NCBI GenBank assembly: GCA_937907165.1
Contig: CALCUH010000070.1
Coordinates: 1-11,864, forward strand
DNA: 11,864 bases
Reading direction: 5' to 3'
Source of the DNA: an uncultured Bacteroidales bacterium
GTDB taxonomy: Bacteria > Bacteroidota > Bacteroidia > Bacteroidales > Paludibacteraceae
Below are positions 1 through 5,130 of this stretch, piece after piece. The first letter of the stretch is position 1. The number at the start of each line of letters is the position of its first letter. Position numbers and translations under genes: made by a program. The notes under the pieces were generated by a model. It did not search any database, was not told the origin of the DNA, and saw nothing but the letters and a program-made list of their open reading frames with translations.

Positions 1-112
1 CCCGAAGGGCGGCAAGGGAAACGGAAGCCCGCAAGGGCGACCGACCCCCGCACCACCCCCGAAGGGCGGCAAGGGAAACGGAAGCCCGCAAGGGCGACCG
101 ACCCCCGCACCA
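1..112. repeat. Two tandem copies of a 57-bp hairpin-forming repeat
   Basis: Two copies with a 57-bp period (1-57 and 58-112, the second stopping at the CACCA) match base for base. Each unit can fold into a CCC-GAA-GGG hairpin and a GCCC-GCAA-GGGC hairpin with a GNRA tetraloop. The second hairpin is flanked by CGG and CCG that extend the stem across an AA/GA internal loop. The unit ends in GCACCA, which resembles a tRNA 3' end, although no tRNA fold is visible. The array may continue upstream of the window. Its function is unknown. Confidence 0.9.
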
Positions 113-130
113 GAATACATAGCCTGACCA

Positions 131-225
131 TAGGCAGTCTCTTATGGAGTAAGCGTCACTCACGACGGGCTATTTAGCCTCCCGTAGCCTCGGGACAAGC
201 TTAGGCAGCCTCAATGGATTGAGCG
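131..225 (+). repeat. Duplicated hairpin module (131-155 and 202-225)
   Basis: Two related segments begin TAGGCAG and end AGCGT. The first folds as CTTA-TGGAG-TAAG (141-153) and the second as CTCAA-TGGA-TTGAG (210-223). The stem bases differ but pairing is kept and the TGGA loop is conserved, which suggests a duplicated RNA element. Confidence 0.45.
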
Positions 226-359
226 TTATCAGTCCTGACCTCAAAGCATCAGGTATGGGGTTCCTGCTCGCGTGGGTAGGATGGATAGCCTCACGGCTCG
301 GAAGCGGAGCAGAAATGCAGAAGCAAGTAGCGATGAGCAGGATCCTCACACGATGTGTT

Positions 360-396
360 GCCCGGCAGTAATCAATGCCTCCTCGTGGCGCTGGGT
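360..396 (+). repeat. Covarying nested-hairpin module, copy A
   Basis: The outer stem GCCCGGC (360-366) pairs with GCTGGGT (390-396), using G-U pairs. The inner stem GCC (377-379) pairs with GGC (387-389) around the 7-nt loop TCCTCGT. The inner hairpin abuts the 3' strand of the outer stem, and a 10-nt single strand AGTAATCAAT lies on the 5' side. Copies B and C have the same architecture. Confidence 0.6.
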
Positions 397-511
397 GGAC
401 GGGCTTAGCCTGACGAAATTGATTAGTTGTGCAGAGAGAATGAGACACATTGGTCTTCATGCCTGCATGATCTCCCTACGTGGAGCCGCCCGGGTAATAC
501 CGGGCATACTA

Positions 512-548
512 GCCTCGCGAAATGCAGAACCTTCACGCGGTGCGAGGT
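512..548 (+). repeat. Covarying nested-hairpin module, copy B
   Basis: The outer stem GCCTCGC (512-518) pairs with GCGAGGT (542-548). The inner stem ACC (529-531) pairs with GGT (539-541) around the loop TTCACGC. Relative to copies A and C the inner pair changes from G-C to A-T on both strands, which is compensatory. Confidence 0.6.
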
Positions 549-597
549 GAACAGGCATTGCCTGACCAATCTGCAAAACCTTAAAGGAGCGCGTCAA

Positions 598-792
598 ATG
601 TTCCACAAACTGCTTGCGGATATCATTGGCGGGCGTGATGTTCTCTCGCTCACTGTGAGAGAAGCGATGGCTCTCGTAGCGGAATTCTACGAAAAGGTAG
701 ATCTCGTTACCTTTGGGCAGCGGAATCACGACGCGATTGCATATCTTGCAAAGTGTGCCTTAGAGGACGCCGGTCTCGGCTTCCTTGCCTGA
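598..792 (+). CDS. Small hypothetical protein, 64 aa
   Basis: The ATG at 598 follows AAAGGAG (about 583-589) at normal spacing, and this fixes the start. The same frame is open further upstream, but the in-frame upstream ATG lacks a comparable ribosome binding site and runs through repeated RNA-like sequence. The product starts MFHKLLADIIGG and looks mostly helical, with a mix of acidic and hydrophobic residues and no transmembrane segment. I do not recognise a family. It sits between two hairpin-rich gene-free blocks, so it could be a small gene embedded in a structured transcript. A chance frame is less likely given the good ribosome binding site. Confidence 0.6.
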   Translation: MFHKLLADIIGGRDVLSLTVREAMALVAEFYEKVDLVTFGQRNHDAIAYLAKCALEDAGLGFLA

Positions 793-813
793 CACAGCCC
801 CATAAAAGGGGTA

Positions 814-849
814 GCCTCGCACAATCAGTGCCTCCACGCGGCGCGAGGT
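814..849 (+). repeat. Covarying nested-hairpin module, copy C
   Basis: The outer stem GCCTCGC (814-820) pairs with GCGAGGT (843-849). The inner stem GCC (830-832) pairs with GGC (840-842) around the loop TCCACGC. The 5' bulge ACAATCAGT is close to that of copy A. Confidence 0.6.
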
Positions 850-1328
850 GGAAACGGGAGCAATCCCGGCTGAACTGATTCGGATTCGATGCCATTCCCC
901 ATCAGGCAATAGTGATGAGGTGTGTACTCTTGCAATCAAGAGAAGTGACCTTGCCAACAACGCAAGGCGTCGGATACCTCGGAAAAAGAGACGACAGAAA
1001 TGTCTAGAGGTGGTGTCGCGAGGAATTAAGCCTCGCGGCGTGCCAGATAGTGAAAATGGCATCAGTTCCACACCTAAAAATCCTAAGGTAGGGCTTTGAG
1101 TAACCCAAGAGCTAGCCTGATAAAGAAAAAATTTTGATGGTGACAGCAGGCGGTAATGCTCAATCGACCACGTGGAGAACTAAACGCGGCTCGCGTAATG
1201 GTTATAATATGCAATATCGGATAATGTTTTGACTCATCCATCAGGTATCCCGATAGGGATTAAAAAGACAAACTGTCTCACCCGGATGACGAGACTCACG
1301 ATTCCTTTGAAGTATATGATAAATGGGC

Positions 1329-1388
1329 GGAGCCTCAACATATGAGGCTCCTACCCATACAAAAGTTATCTCGTCTTTTGTATGGGTA
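1329..1388. repeat. Two adjacent perfect inverted repeats (9-bp and 14-bp stems)
   Basis: GGAGCCTCA/TGAGGCTCC (1329-1351, 5-nt loop) is followed with no gap by TACCCATACAAAAG and its exact complement (1352-1388, 9-nt loop). Neither is followed by a T-run on either strand, so a simple intrinsic terminator is not indicated. They may be a processing or stabilising structure at the 3' end of the upstream RNA, a paired operator, or part of the 5' leader of the gene at 1431. Confidence 0.75.
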
Positions 1389-1430
1389 AAATAATGCTCA
1401 TAAAAATAAAATTGAGAGAGGACTCATAAC

Positions 1431-2276
1431 ATGGGAACTGAGAACACTTATTTGGACGAGCGCAAGAACGACATCATCAAGGCTCTTGCAGCCTACAACG
1501 AGGCGCTCAAAAAGAACGATGCTGCGGATATTCGCCGCACCGCTGCCGCCCTCAAGGATGCAGAGGGCGAGTACGCAAAGCAGATGGCTGCTGACGTTTA
1601 TGCGGAATGCCGCGAACAGCCTCAGCCGATTCTGTATGCCGTCAAGAAGTACACATACAAAGTCATCGGGCATACCGAAGAGAAGGAAGATGGGGTTGTC
1701 CTGTCTGCCGAAATCAACGAAGAAAAAATTCGTACGATTGACCTCTTCAAACTCTGCACGACCCAGGGGCTTGATACGAGATGGGCTCTTGTTGCGCAGG
1801 ATCACAACCTCTCGCTTCTTCTCGATATGTGCAAGTCGCTCGGTCTGAACGACCGCCAGATTGCCGAAGTCGACGGTTCGATGGCAATGGACAAGAAGGC
1901 GAGAGCACTCCACGAAGCAAAAGCTGATAAATCCAAGAGAGACCCTACCTCGAAGACTGCGATGCTTGCCGATCTCCAGGCAGCGGTGGACGCTGTGTTT
2001 ATCGGCGACAAAGTGGCTCCCGGTACCTTCAAGTGCAACAACCACGACGTCGAATACTTCCGTCGGCTCTATGGAAGAAAGGGTAAAAAGAGCCTCGCCG
2101 TTGCCGCTTCCAACCACGCATATTATCGTCGGATTCTGATGGATGTTCTTCACAGAATCGTCTGCAACCTCAAATATGGCGTCGAGTTCGATATGATCGA
2201 CAAGGATGGAAACCGCGCCGCCGGATGCATCTATGCGGAAGAGATCGATAAGCCCAAAGAGAAAAAAGAGGCTTGA
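1431..2276 (+). CDS. Hypothetical protein, 281 aa
   Basis: The ATG at 1431 is preceded by AGAGAGGA at suitable spacing. The product begins MGTENTYLDERKNDIIKAL and has a charged helical N-terminal third (about 1-60, probably coiled coil). Mixed alpha/beta sequence follows, then a Lys/Glu-rich C-terminal end (KPKEKKEA). Codon use favours C- and G-ending codons, as expected for a well-expressed gene. No transmembrane segment, signal peptide or catalytic motif is apparent and I do not recognise the family. Its stop codon lies inside the -35 box of the promoter serving the next gene, so the two transcription units abut. The antisense frame over the same stretch is a shadow. Confidence 0.85.
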   Translation: MGTENTYLDERKNDIIKALAAYNEALKKNDAADIRRTAAALKDAEGEYAKQMAADVYAECREQPQPILYAVKKYTYKVIGHTEEKEDGVVLSAEINEEKIRTIDLFKLCTTQGLDTRWALVAQDHNLSLLLDMCKSLGLNDRQIAEVDGSMAMDKKARALHEAKADKSKRDPTSKTAMLADLQAAVDAVFIGDKVAPGTFKCNNHDVEYFRRLYGRKGKKSLAVAASNHAYYRRILMDVLHRIVCNLKYGVEFDMIDKDGNRAAGCIYAEEIDKPKEKKEA

Positions 2277-2301
2277 CAAATCGCAAGAAGTGTGATACAC
2301 T
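2273..2301 (+). promoter_or_regulatory. Sigma-70-type promoter
   Basis: TTGACA (2273-2278) and TACACT (2296-2301) are separated by exactly 17 bases. The -35 box overlaps the stop codon of the preceding gene. Transcription would start near 2308 and give a leader of about 110 nt. That leader contains a 7-bp hairpin CGGCGCT/AGCGCCG (2343-2365) before the gene at 2420. Confidence 0.75.
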
Positions 2302-2419
2302 ATGATTGCACTACGTGGTGGTGGTGCATAATAGAACGGTTCCGGCGCTCCGTTCAAAAGCGCCGCTTCGGCAAATAAGACACTCTCGTATATGTTTGCC
2401 TCACAATGAATGAAAGGGG

Positions 2420-2812
2420 GTGTCTTATATTCCCTGTGATAATGAAGCCCAGATGATTCACGACCTAATTGCGCTTGGCGTGACTCTCGAAGAATCGTTT
2501 GATGGATTAAACGATGAAGATTATCGTATCAATCCTGAACAATGGACAAAAATGCTTGATGCAGTTTCTTTTTTTAATGACTATGTCAAGGAAAAAGAAG
2601 GAAAGCTTGAGCCCTGTCGCCTGCAACCCAAGATGCAACATGGCGGAATAACGGCATATTCCAGGTGTTTTGATGTCACCGCTTCGGATGTACAGCAGTT
2701 TGCCAAAGCGATTAGCTGTGCATCAGCAATCACGATTGATACAATGTTATCCGGAGAGGTTTGTATTAGCCTCACAATTCCAAATGTTTTCGTAAGAAAA
2801 GACGCTCGTTAA
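2420..2812 (+). CDS. Hypothetical protein, 130 aa (GTG start)
   Basis: An in-frame TGA at 2411 forces the start to GTG 2420, the internal ATG 2453, or a rarer codon between them. The purine run AAAGGGGG (2412-2419) touches the GTG, which is too close for a normal ribosome binding site, and 2453 has no obvious site, so the exact start is uncertain. The product (MSYIPCDNEAQMIHDL...) is soluble, acidic in its first half, and ends SLTIPNVFVRKDAR. I recognise no family. It has its own promoter (2273-2301) with a hairpin-bearing leader, and its last codons form the left arm of a terminator, so it looks like a single-gene transcription unit. Confidence 0.75.
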   Translation: MSYIPCDNEAQMIHDLIALGVTLEESFDGLNDEDYRINPEQWTKMLDAVSFFNDYVKEKEGKLEPCRLQPKMQHGGITAYSRCFDVTASDVQQFAKAISCASAITIDTMLSGEVCISLTIPNVFVRKDAR

Positions 2813-2829
2813 TAGGGCGTCTTTTCTTA
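2793..2829 (+). terminator. Intrinsic terminator overlapping the end of the upstream gene
   Basis: A perfect 13-bp stem TAAGAAAAGACGC/GCGTCTTTTCTTA has an 11-nt loop that contains the stop codon of the gene ending at 2812. The T-rich tract lies in the 3' arm (CTTTTCTTA), and the A-rich 5' arm could also serve the other direction. Confidence 0.75.
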
Positions 2830-2832
2830 ATA

Positions 2833-2887
2833 ATTGCTCTTATAATAAATATATATAAGGCAGATATATATTTATTATAAGAGCAAT
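2833..2887. repeat. Perfect 24-bp inverted repeat, 7-nt spacer
   Basis: The arm at 2833-2856 (ATTGCTCTTATAATAAATAT and 4 more bases) is matched exactly by its complement at 2864-2887 around the spacer AAGGCAG. It sits between the terminator at 2829 and the promoter at 2918. It is almost entirely A/T, so it could extrude as a cruciform, act as a regulator site or insulator, or be a remnant of an inserted element. Confidence 0.9.
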
Positions 2888-2917
2888 ATATATACATACT
2901 TTATTCATATCCGCTTA

Positions 2918-2946
2918 TTGACATACGCGGATAATTGCAGTATAAT
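2918..2946 (+). promoter_or_regulatory. Consensus sigma-70 promoter
   Basis: TTGACA (2918-2923) and TATAAT (2941-2946), a perfect match to both consensus boxes, are 17 bases apart. It would drive the LysM gene at 2977 and probably the tRNA-Pro/tRNA-Thr pair and gene that follow on the same strand, since I see no clear terminator before 3455. Confidence 0.88.
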
Positions 2947-2976
2947 AAAGCCACACGCGGACAAGAAAGGAGCCTT

Positions 2977-3258
2977 ATGGAAAAATTATATCGTCAGATC
3001 GCCGTCCTCACGATTCTCGCATTTATGCTTGCGATGATACTCACGATGACTATCACCGTCTCTCTGAATGCGAAGACGATTGACAGCCTCGAACGTACTT
3101 CCTACGTCGTCGAGCAGGGAGACTGCCTCTGGACAATCGCACAAAATAACTGTCCTCCCGGCGTCGACATGGAGGCGTATATTCTTCGCATTACGGAAAT
3201 AAACAATCTCTCAAACAGCACGATTTACCCCGGCGAAATTCTTGTGATCCTCAAGTGA
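2977..3258 (+). CDS. Membrane-anchored LysM-domain protein, 93 aa
   Basis: The ATG at 2977 follows AAGAAAGGAG, so it is preferred over the upstream ATG at 2935, which lies at the promoter. Residues 8-30 (IAVLTILAFMLAM...) form one transmembrane helix. Residues 42-93 are a LysM domain: SYVVEQGDCLWTIAQ, then INNLSNSTIYPGEILVI, with the family's usual GD-x-LW-x-IA and I-x-PG signatures. LysM domains bind N-acetylglucosamine polymers in peptidoglycan, so the protein is probably tethered to the membrane and faces the cell wall. Size and layout match YneA-like proteins, the SOS-linked cell-division inhibitors of Bacilli, and a phage version could act on septation. A general wall-binding anchor is the alternative. 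The LysM call is firm; the YneA comparison is inference. Confidence 0.88.
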   Translation: MEKLYRQIAVLTILAFMLAMILTMTITVSLNAKTIDSLERTSYVVEQGDCLWTIAQNNCPPGVDMEAYILRITEINNLSNSTIYPGEILVILK

Positions 3259-3267
3259 TCACTTTAT

Positions 3268-3342
3268 CGGGATGTAGGGTAACGATCACCCACTTGCTTT
3301 GGGGACAAGTTCAAGCAGGTTTGACTCCTGTCATCCCGACCA
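3268..3342 (+). tRNA. tRNA-Pro (anticodon TGG)
   Basis: The acceptor CGGGATG/CATCCCG (7 bp), D stem GGGT/ACCC, anticodon arm CTTGC-TTTGGGG-ACAAG and T arm GCAGG-TTTGACT-CCTGT are followed by A and an encoded CCA. The anticodon TGG lies at 3299-3301 and reads CCA. There is a C-A mismatch at the top of the anticodon stem. The D loop AACGATC has G-A instead of G18-G19, and the T loop has T at position 56 instead of C, so A19 can pair with U56. The gene starts 9 bases after the LysM stop codon. Confidence 0.9.
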
Positions 3343-3345
3343 AAT

Positions 3346-3420
3346 GCTGGTGTGGCTCAATGGTAGAGCAGCTGATCTGTAATCAGCAGGTTGCGGGTTC
3401 GAGTCCTGTCATCAGCTCCA
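3346..3420 (+). tRNA. tRNA-Thr (anticodon TGT), unusual C33
   Basis: The acceptor GCTGGTG/CATCAGC, a canonical D arm (GCTC-AATGGTA-GAGC) and T arm (GCGGG-TTCGAGT-CCTGT), discriminator T and encoded CCA are all present. The anticodon arm is GCTGA-TCTGTAA-TCAGC, which puts TGT at 3378-3380. Position 33 (3377) is C, where tRNAs almost always have U. The usual Thr loop is CTTGTAA, so bases 32 and 33 look swapped. It is three bases downstream of tRNA-Pro, which implies co-transcription. Confidence 0.88.
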
Positions 3421-3454
3421 AAATAAAACAACAATTTGAAGGAGTAATACATTT

Positions 3455-4072
3455 ATGAACTTGAAAGAATCATTTCGCTACCAGAATTTCCTCGACAAAA
3501 TGATGAAGGCTGCGAGCACAAGCGTCTGCAATCAGAACCACGCACTCATCACTACGAAAACGCACAACAAATCCAAATCCAATCCTGACGCAGCGGATGT
3601 TACAGAGACCGTCGAGGTCGATGCGTTCTACAAAAATGACGATGTTATCCGCTTTATGAGGTGGCTCATCGCGGAACGCGAAAAACTCACCAAGGCAATC
3701 GGGATGGCTAAGGCAGGTGCAGGTTTCGACATCGATGCTGCTATCGAAGCGAACAAGTTCCGTCAGTTGGCCAACGAATCGGTCAAGCGTATGCTCTCTT
3801 ACACCCCGTCCAAGAGTGTTGAGCGCGGTCAGGACTACAAGTTCAACGCAGAAGGCAACCAGATGCCGTACTACTACGAAATCGATGTTGTCAGAGCCGA
3901 GGCTTACGACAAGGATGCTTCCAAGGCGTTTATGCGCTCGGTGATCGTGGAGTCTGATAAGGCGTCCGCAGAAATCGACTCCGCAATGATTAACTCGGTC
4001 GTTGATTACGAGCCGAGATTCGATGTCAATGAGGCATTTGAGGATGTTATGGAGGAGTTCATTAAGGACTAA
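3455..4072 (+). CDS. Hypothetical protein, 205 aa
   Basis: The ATG at 3455 follows GAAGGAG about 10 bases upstream. The product begins MNLKESFRYQNFLDKMMKAA. It has a Lys/Ser/Asn-rich linker (about 31-50), a helical middle (about 68-120, containing RFMRWLIAEREKLTKA) and a strongly acidic C-terminal end (FEDVMEEFIKD). No transmembrane segment or catalytic motif is visible and I do not recognise the family. Codon use is rich in C- and G-ending codons, suggesting high expression. The gene lies 34 bases after tRNA-Thr and 8 bases before the left arm of the 28-bp stem of the candidate structured RNA, so it may share its transcript. The antisense frame is a shadow. Confidence 0.85.
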   Translation: MNLKESFRYQNFLDKMMKAASTSVCNQNHALITTKTHNKSKSNPDAADVTETVEVDAFYKNDDVIRFMRWLIAEREKLTKAIGMAKAGAGFDIDAAIEANKFRQLANESVKRMLSYTPSKSVERGQDYKFNAEGNQMPYYYEIDVVRAEAYDKDASKAFMRSVIVESDKASAEIDSAMINSVVDYEPRFDVNEAFEDVMEEFIKD

Positions 4073-4080
4073 ACCATAAT

Positions 4081-4544
4081 CGGTTTCGGCGCCCTGCTTT
4101 AGGCAGGAGTTTGACAAAGTTAATTTGTTTGGCGTCCGACGGTACGCAACCGTTGGTTGTTAGCGATAGCAACTCTCGCTGAGTATGTAAGTCTGGCCTC
4201 GAGTCGGAAAATATATTTAGTTAATAGCGCCCACTTGGGCTTCAAGGAATATGCTGGATATTCCACCACTCAAATGATGACCAAGAAACGCTTCGCAAAG
4301 CGTACCACGTTATTGCGACATTCATTATACGACATCCGTAATCCATCTCAATAAGTGAGCGTTACAATACGCGCTATGATTCAATCAATCATCACAACGC
4401 TTTCTTAGATAATAGGGATTAAATTTGATGAAAGTCGTTCTGTTAATACACATTAGCAGAACAATAACAACCGCGATTTTGCGGGTACATTTCCGAACAA
4501 GCTAATCTAGTTGGATTCCTGTCTAAAGCAGGGTGCCGAAACCG
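4081..4544 (+). ncRNA. Candidate large structured RNA closed by a 28-bp stem
   Basis: Arm 4081-4108 pairs with 4517-4544 over 28 consecutive base pairs: 26 Watson-Crick and 2 G-U (4091/4534 and 4103/4522). The G-U pairs hold only for + strand RNA; on the - strand they would be C-A mismatches. Enclosed stems include ACGGT/ACCGT (4139-4153), AGCGA/TCGCT (4162-4180), GCCC/GGGC (4229-4240), GGAATAT/ATATTCC (4246-4264), ACGCTT/AAGCGT (4288-4303) and a 10-bp stem with one G-U (4437-4462). No credible gene overlaps. Size, a long closing helix, tRNA neighbours and a phage-like setting resemble the large ornate RNAs of phages such as ROOL and GOLLD, but membership in either is not established here. 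Confidence 0.65.
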
Positions 4545-4549
4545 TATCA

Positions 4550-4580
4550 TATCGGCAGTTTGTAGTGACTTCTGCCGATA
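4550..4580 (+). other. 9-bp hairpin in the leader of the next gene
   Basis: TATCGGCAG (4550-4558) pairs with CTGCCGATA (4572-4580) around a 13-nt loop, just after the closing stem of the candidate RNA and 35 bases before the gene at 4616. No T-run follows, so it is more likely a 3' processing or leader structure than a terminator. Confidence 0.6.
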
Positions 4581-4615
4581 AGGTAAACAAAACTTCCATT
4601 TGAAAGGACGTAAAT

Positions 4616-5116
4616 ATGGCAGATTCATTTGTTTCGCGTTTCATCGCAGACACTTTCTCAATTCTTGGAGCCGATGAAGCTCCGAGCGCGGACGATCTTG
4701 TCTATGTCAGGACGAATGACGTCGAAGCACTCAATGGTCTTGTTTCAAATCTCAAAAACATCGGATATGACGTGAAGGTTTACAAATACTCCCCCGTCTC
4801 CGGTCCCAACATCGCTCAAAACATCTTCGGAATCGATGCTCAAAAGAAGCCCATTTCGTTGACGGTTACGCACAGCGGCAACGATGCCTTGCGTTTTTTC
4901 CTCAGCAAAATAGTTTCCGACGACTTTCGAGACGGAGCAAAGCATCGCTTCGCGTCCCTTCGCGAGGTTCATGACTTTGCTTCCGGCTTTGCAATCCCCG
5001 GCGAGTGGGCAGCAGCCCTGAATCACGTTATCATTACTCCGGCATACGCCATCGACCCCGAAGAAGAGAACGCGATTATCTTCGATATTGCCGTCGAAGA
5101 AATGTGGAAGGAATAA
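4616..5116 (+). CDS. Hypothetical protein, 166 aa
   Basis: The ATG at 4616 is preceded by GAAAGGA at good spacing. The product begins MADSFVSRFIADTFSILGAD and appears to be a compact alpha/beta protein: a strand-like LVYVRTND (about 28-35), a helix, DVKVYKYSP, then PISLTVTHSGNDALRFFL, and an acidic C-terminal end (IIFDIAVEEMWKE). There is no signal peptide, membrane segment or recognisable catalytic motif, and I do not recognise the family. It is framed by the two candidate large RNAs (ending at 4544 and starting at 5131). Whether it belongs functionally to them or is simply an isolated cargo gene cannot be told from the sequence. Confidence 0.85.
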   Translation: MADSFVSRFIADTFSILGADEAPSADDLVYVRTNDVEALNGLVSNLKNIGYDVKVYKYSPVSGPNIAQNIFGIDAQKKPISLTVTHSGNDALRFFLSKIVSDDFRDGAKHRFASLREVHDFASGFAIPGEWAAALNHVIITPAYAIDPEEENAIIFDIAVEEMWKE

Positions 5117-5130
5117 AACATGCGATTCGA

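Larger units (their letters stand above)
113..597 (+). other. Gene-free, hairpin-rich block; candidate structured RNA or leader
   Basis: No open frame here has a credible ribosome binding site before 598. The block is dense in local inverted repeats: AGCC-TCAC-GGCT near 285-296, CATGC/GCATG at about 460-471, CTCC/GGAG at about 473-486, and GCCCGG/CCGGGC at 488-505. It also holds two copies of the covarying module described separately (360-396 and 512-548) and two copies of another small hairpin (131-155 and 202-225). The phrase AGCCTGAC recurs. These signs fit a long structured transcript, a mosaic of small RNAs, or decayed duplications. Strand is assumed from the neighbouring genes. Confidence 0.5.
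793..1430 (+). other. Gene-free, hairpin-rich block; candidate structured RNA and leader of the next gene
   Basis: About 640 bases hold no convincing gene but many local stems: CCCC-ATAAAA-GGGG (798-811), module copy C (814-849), CTCTTG-CAAT-CAAGAG (927-942), CCTTGC/GCAAGG (949-967), a perfect 7-bp CGCGAGG/CCTCGCG stem (1017-1037) and ATCCC/GGGAT (1247-1260). Two strong hairpins follow at 1329-1388. An open frame at 848-1099 has no ribosome binding site and is made of these arms. The spacing of hairpins suggests one large RNA or several small ones read on the + strand. I do not recognise a named family. Confidence 0.5.

Noticed and set aside
1..112. CRISPR array
   Set aside because: The 57-bp units are contiguous, with no unique spacers between short repeats.
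170..460. Minus-strand frame of 96 codons near the window start
   Set aside because: No ribosome binding site, and it overlaps the repeated RNA modules; similar frames in this block are by-products of the repeats.
1203..1208. TATAAT as a -10 box for the gene at 1431
   Set aside because: There is no -35 likeness 16-18 bases upstream (CTAAAC), so it is probably chance.
1398..2357. Long minus-strand open frame (319 codons)
   Set aside because: It lies antisense to the well-supported gene at 1431-2276, has no good ribosome binding site and shows low-complexity hydrophobic runs typical of shadow frames.
3255..3458. Open frame over the tRNA pair
   Set aside because: It runs through tRNA-Pro and tRNA-Thr, so it is not a protein gene.
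3470..4117. Long minus-strand open frame (215 codons)
   Set aside because: Antisense shadow of the gene at 3455-4072. It extends into the candidate RNA stem and has no ribosome binding site.
4111..4139. TTGACA at 4111 as a promoter -35 box
   Set aside because: The position 17 bases downstream reads GTCCGA, with no -10 likeness.
4157..4354. Open frame of 65 codons
   Set aside because: It lies within the candidate RNA closed by the 28-bp stem, has no ribosome binding site and is built from hairpin arms.
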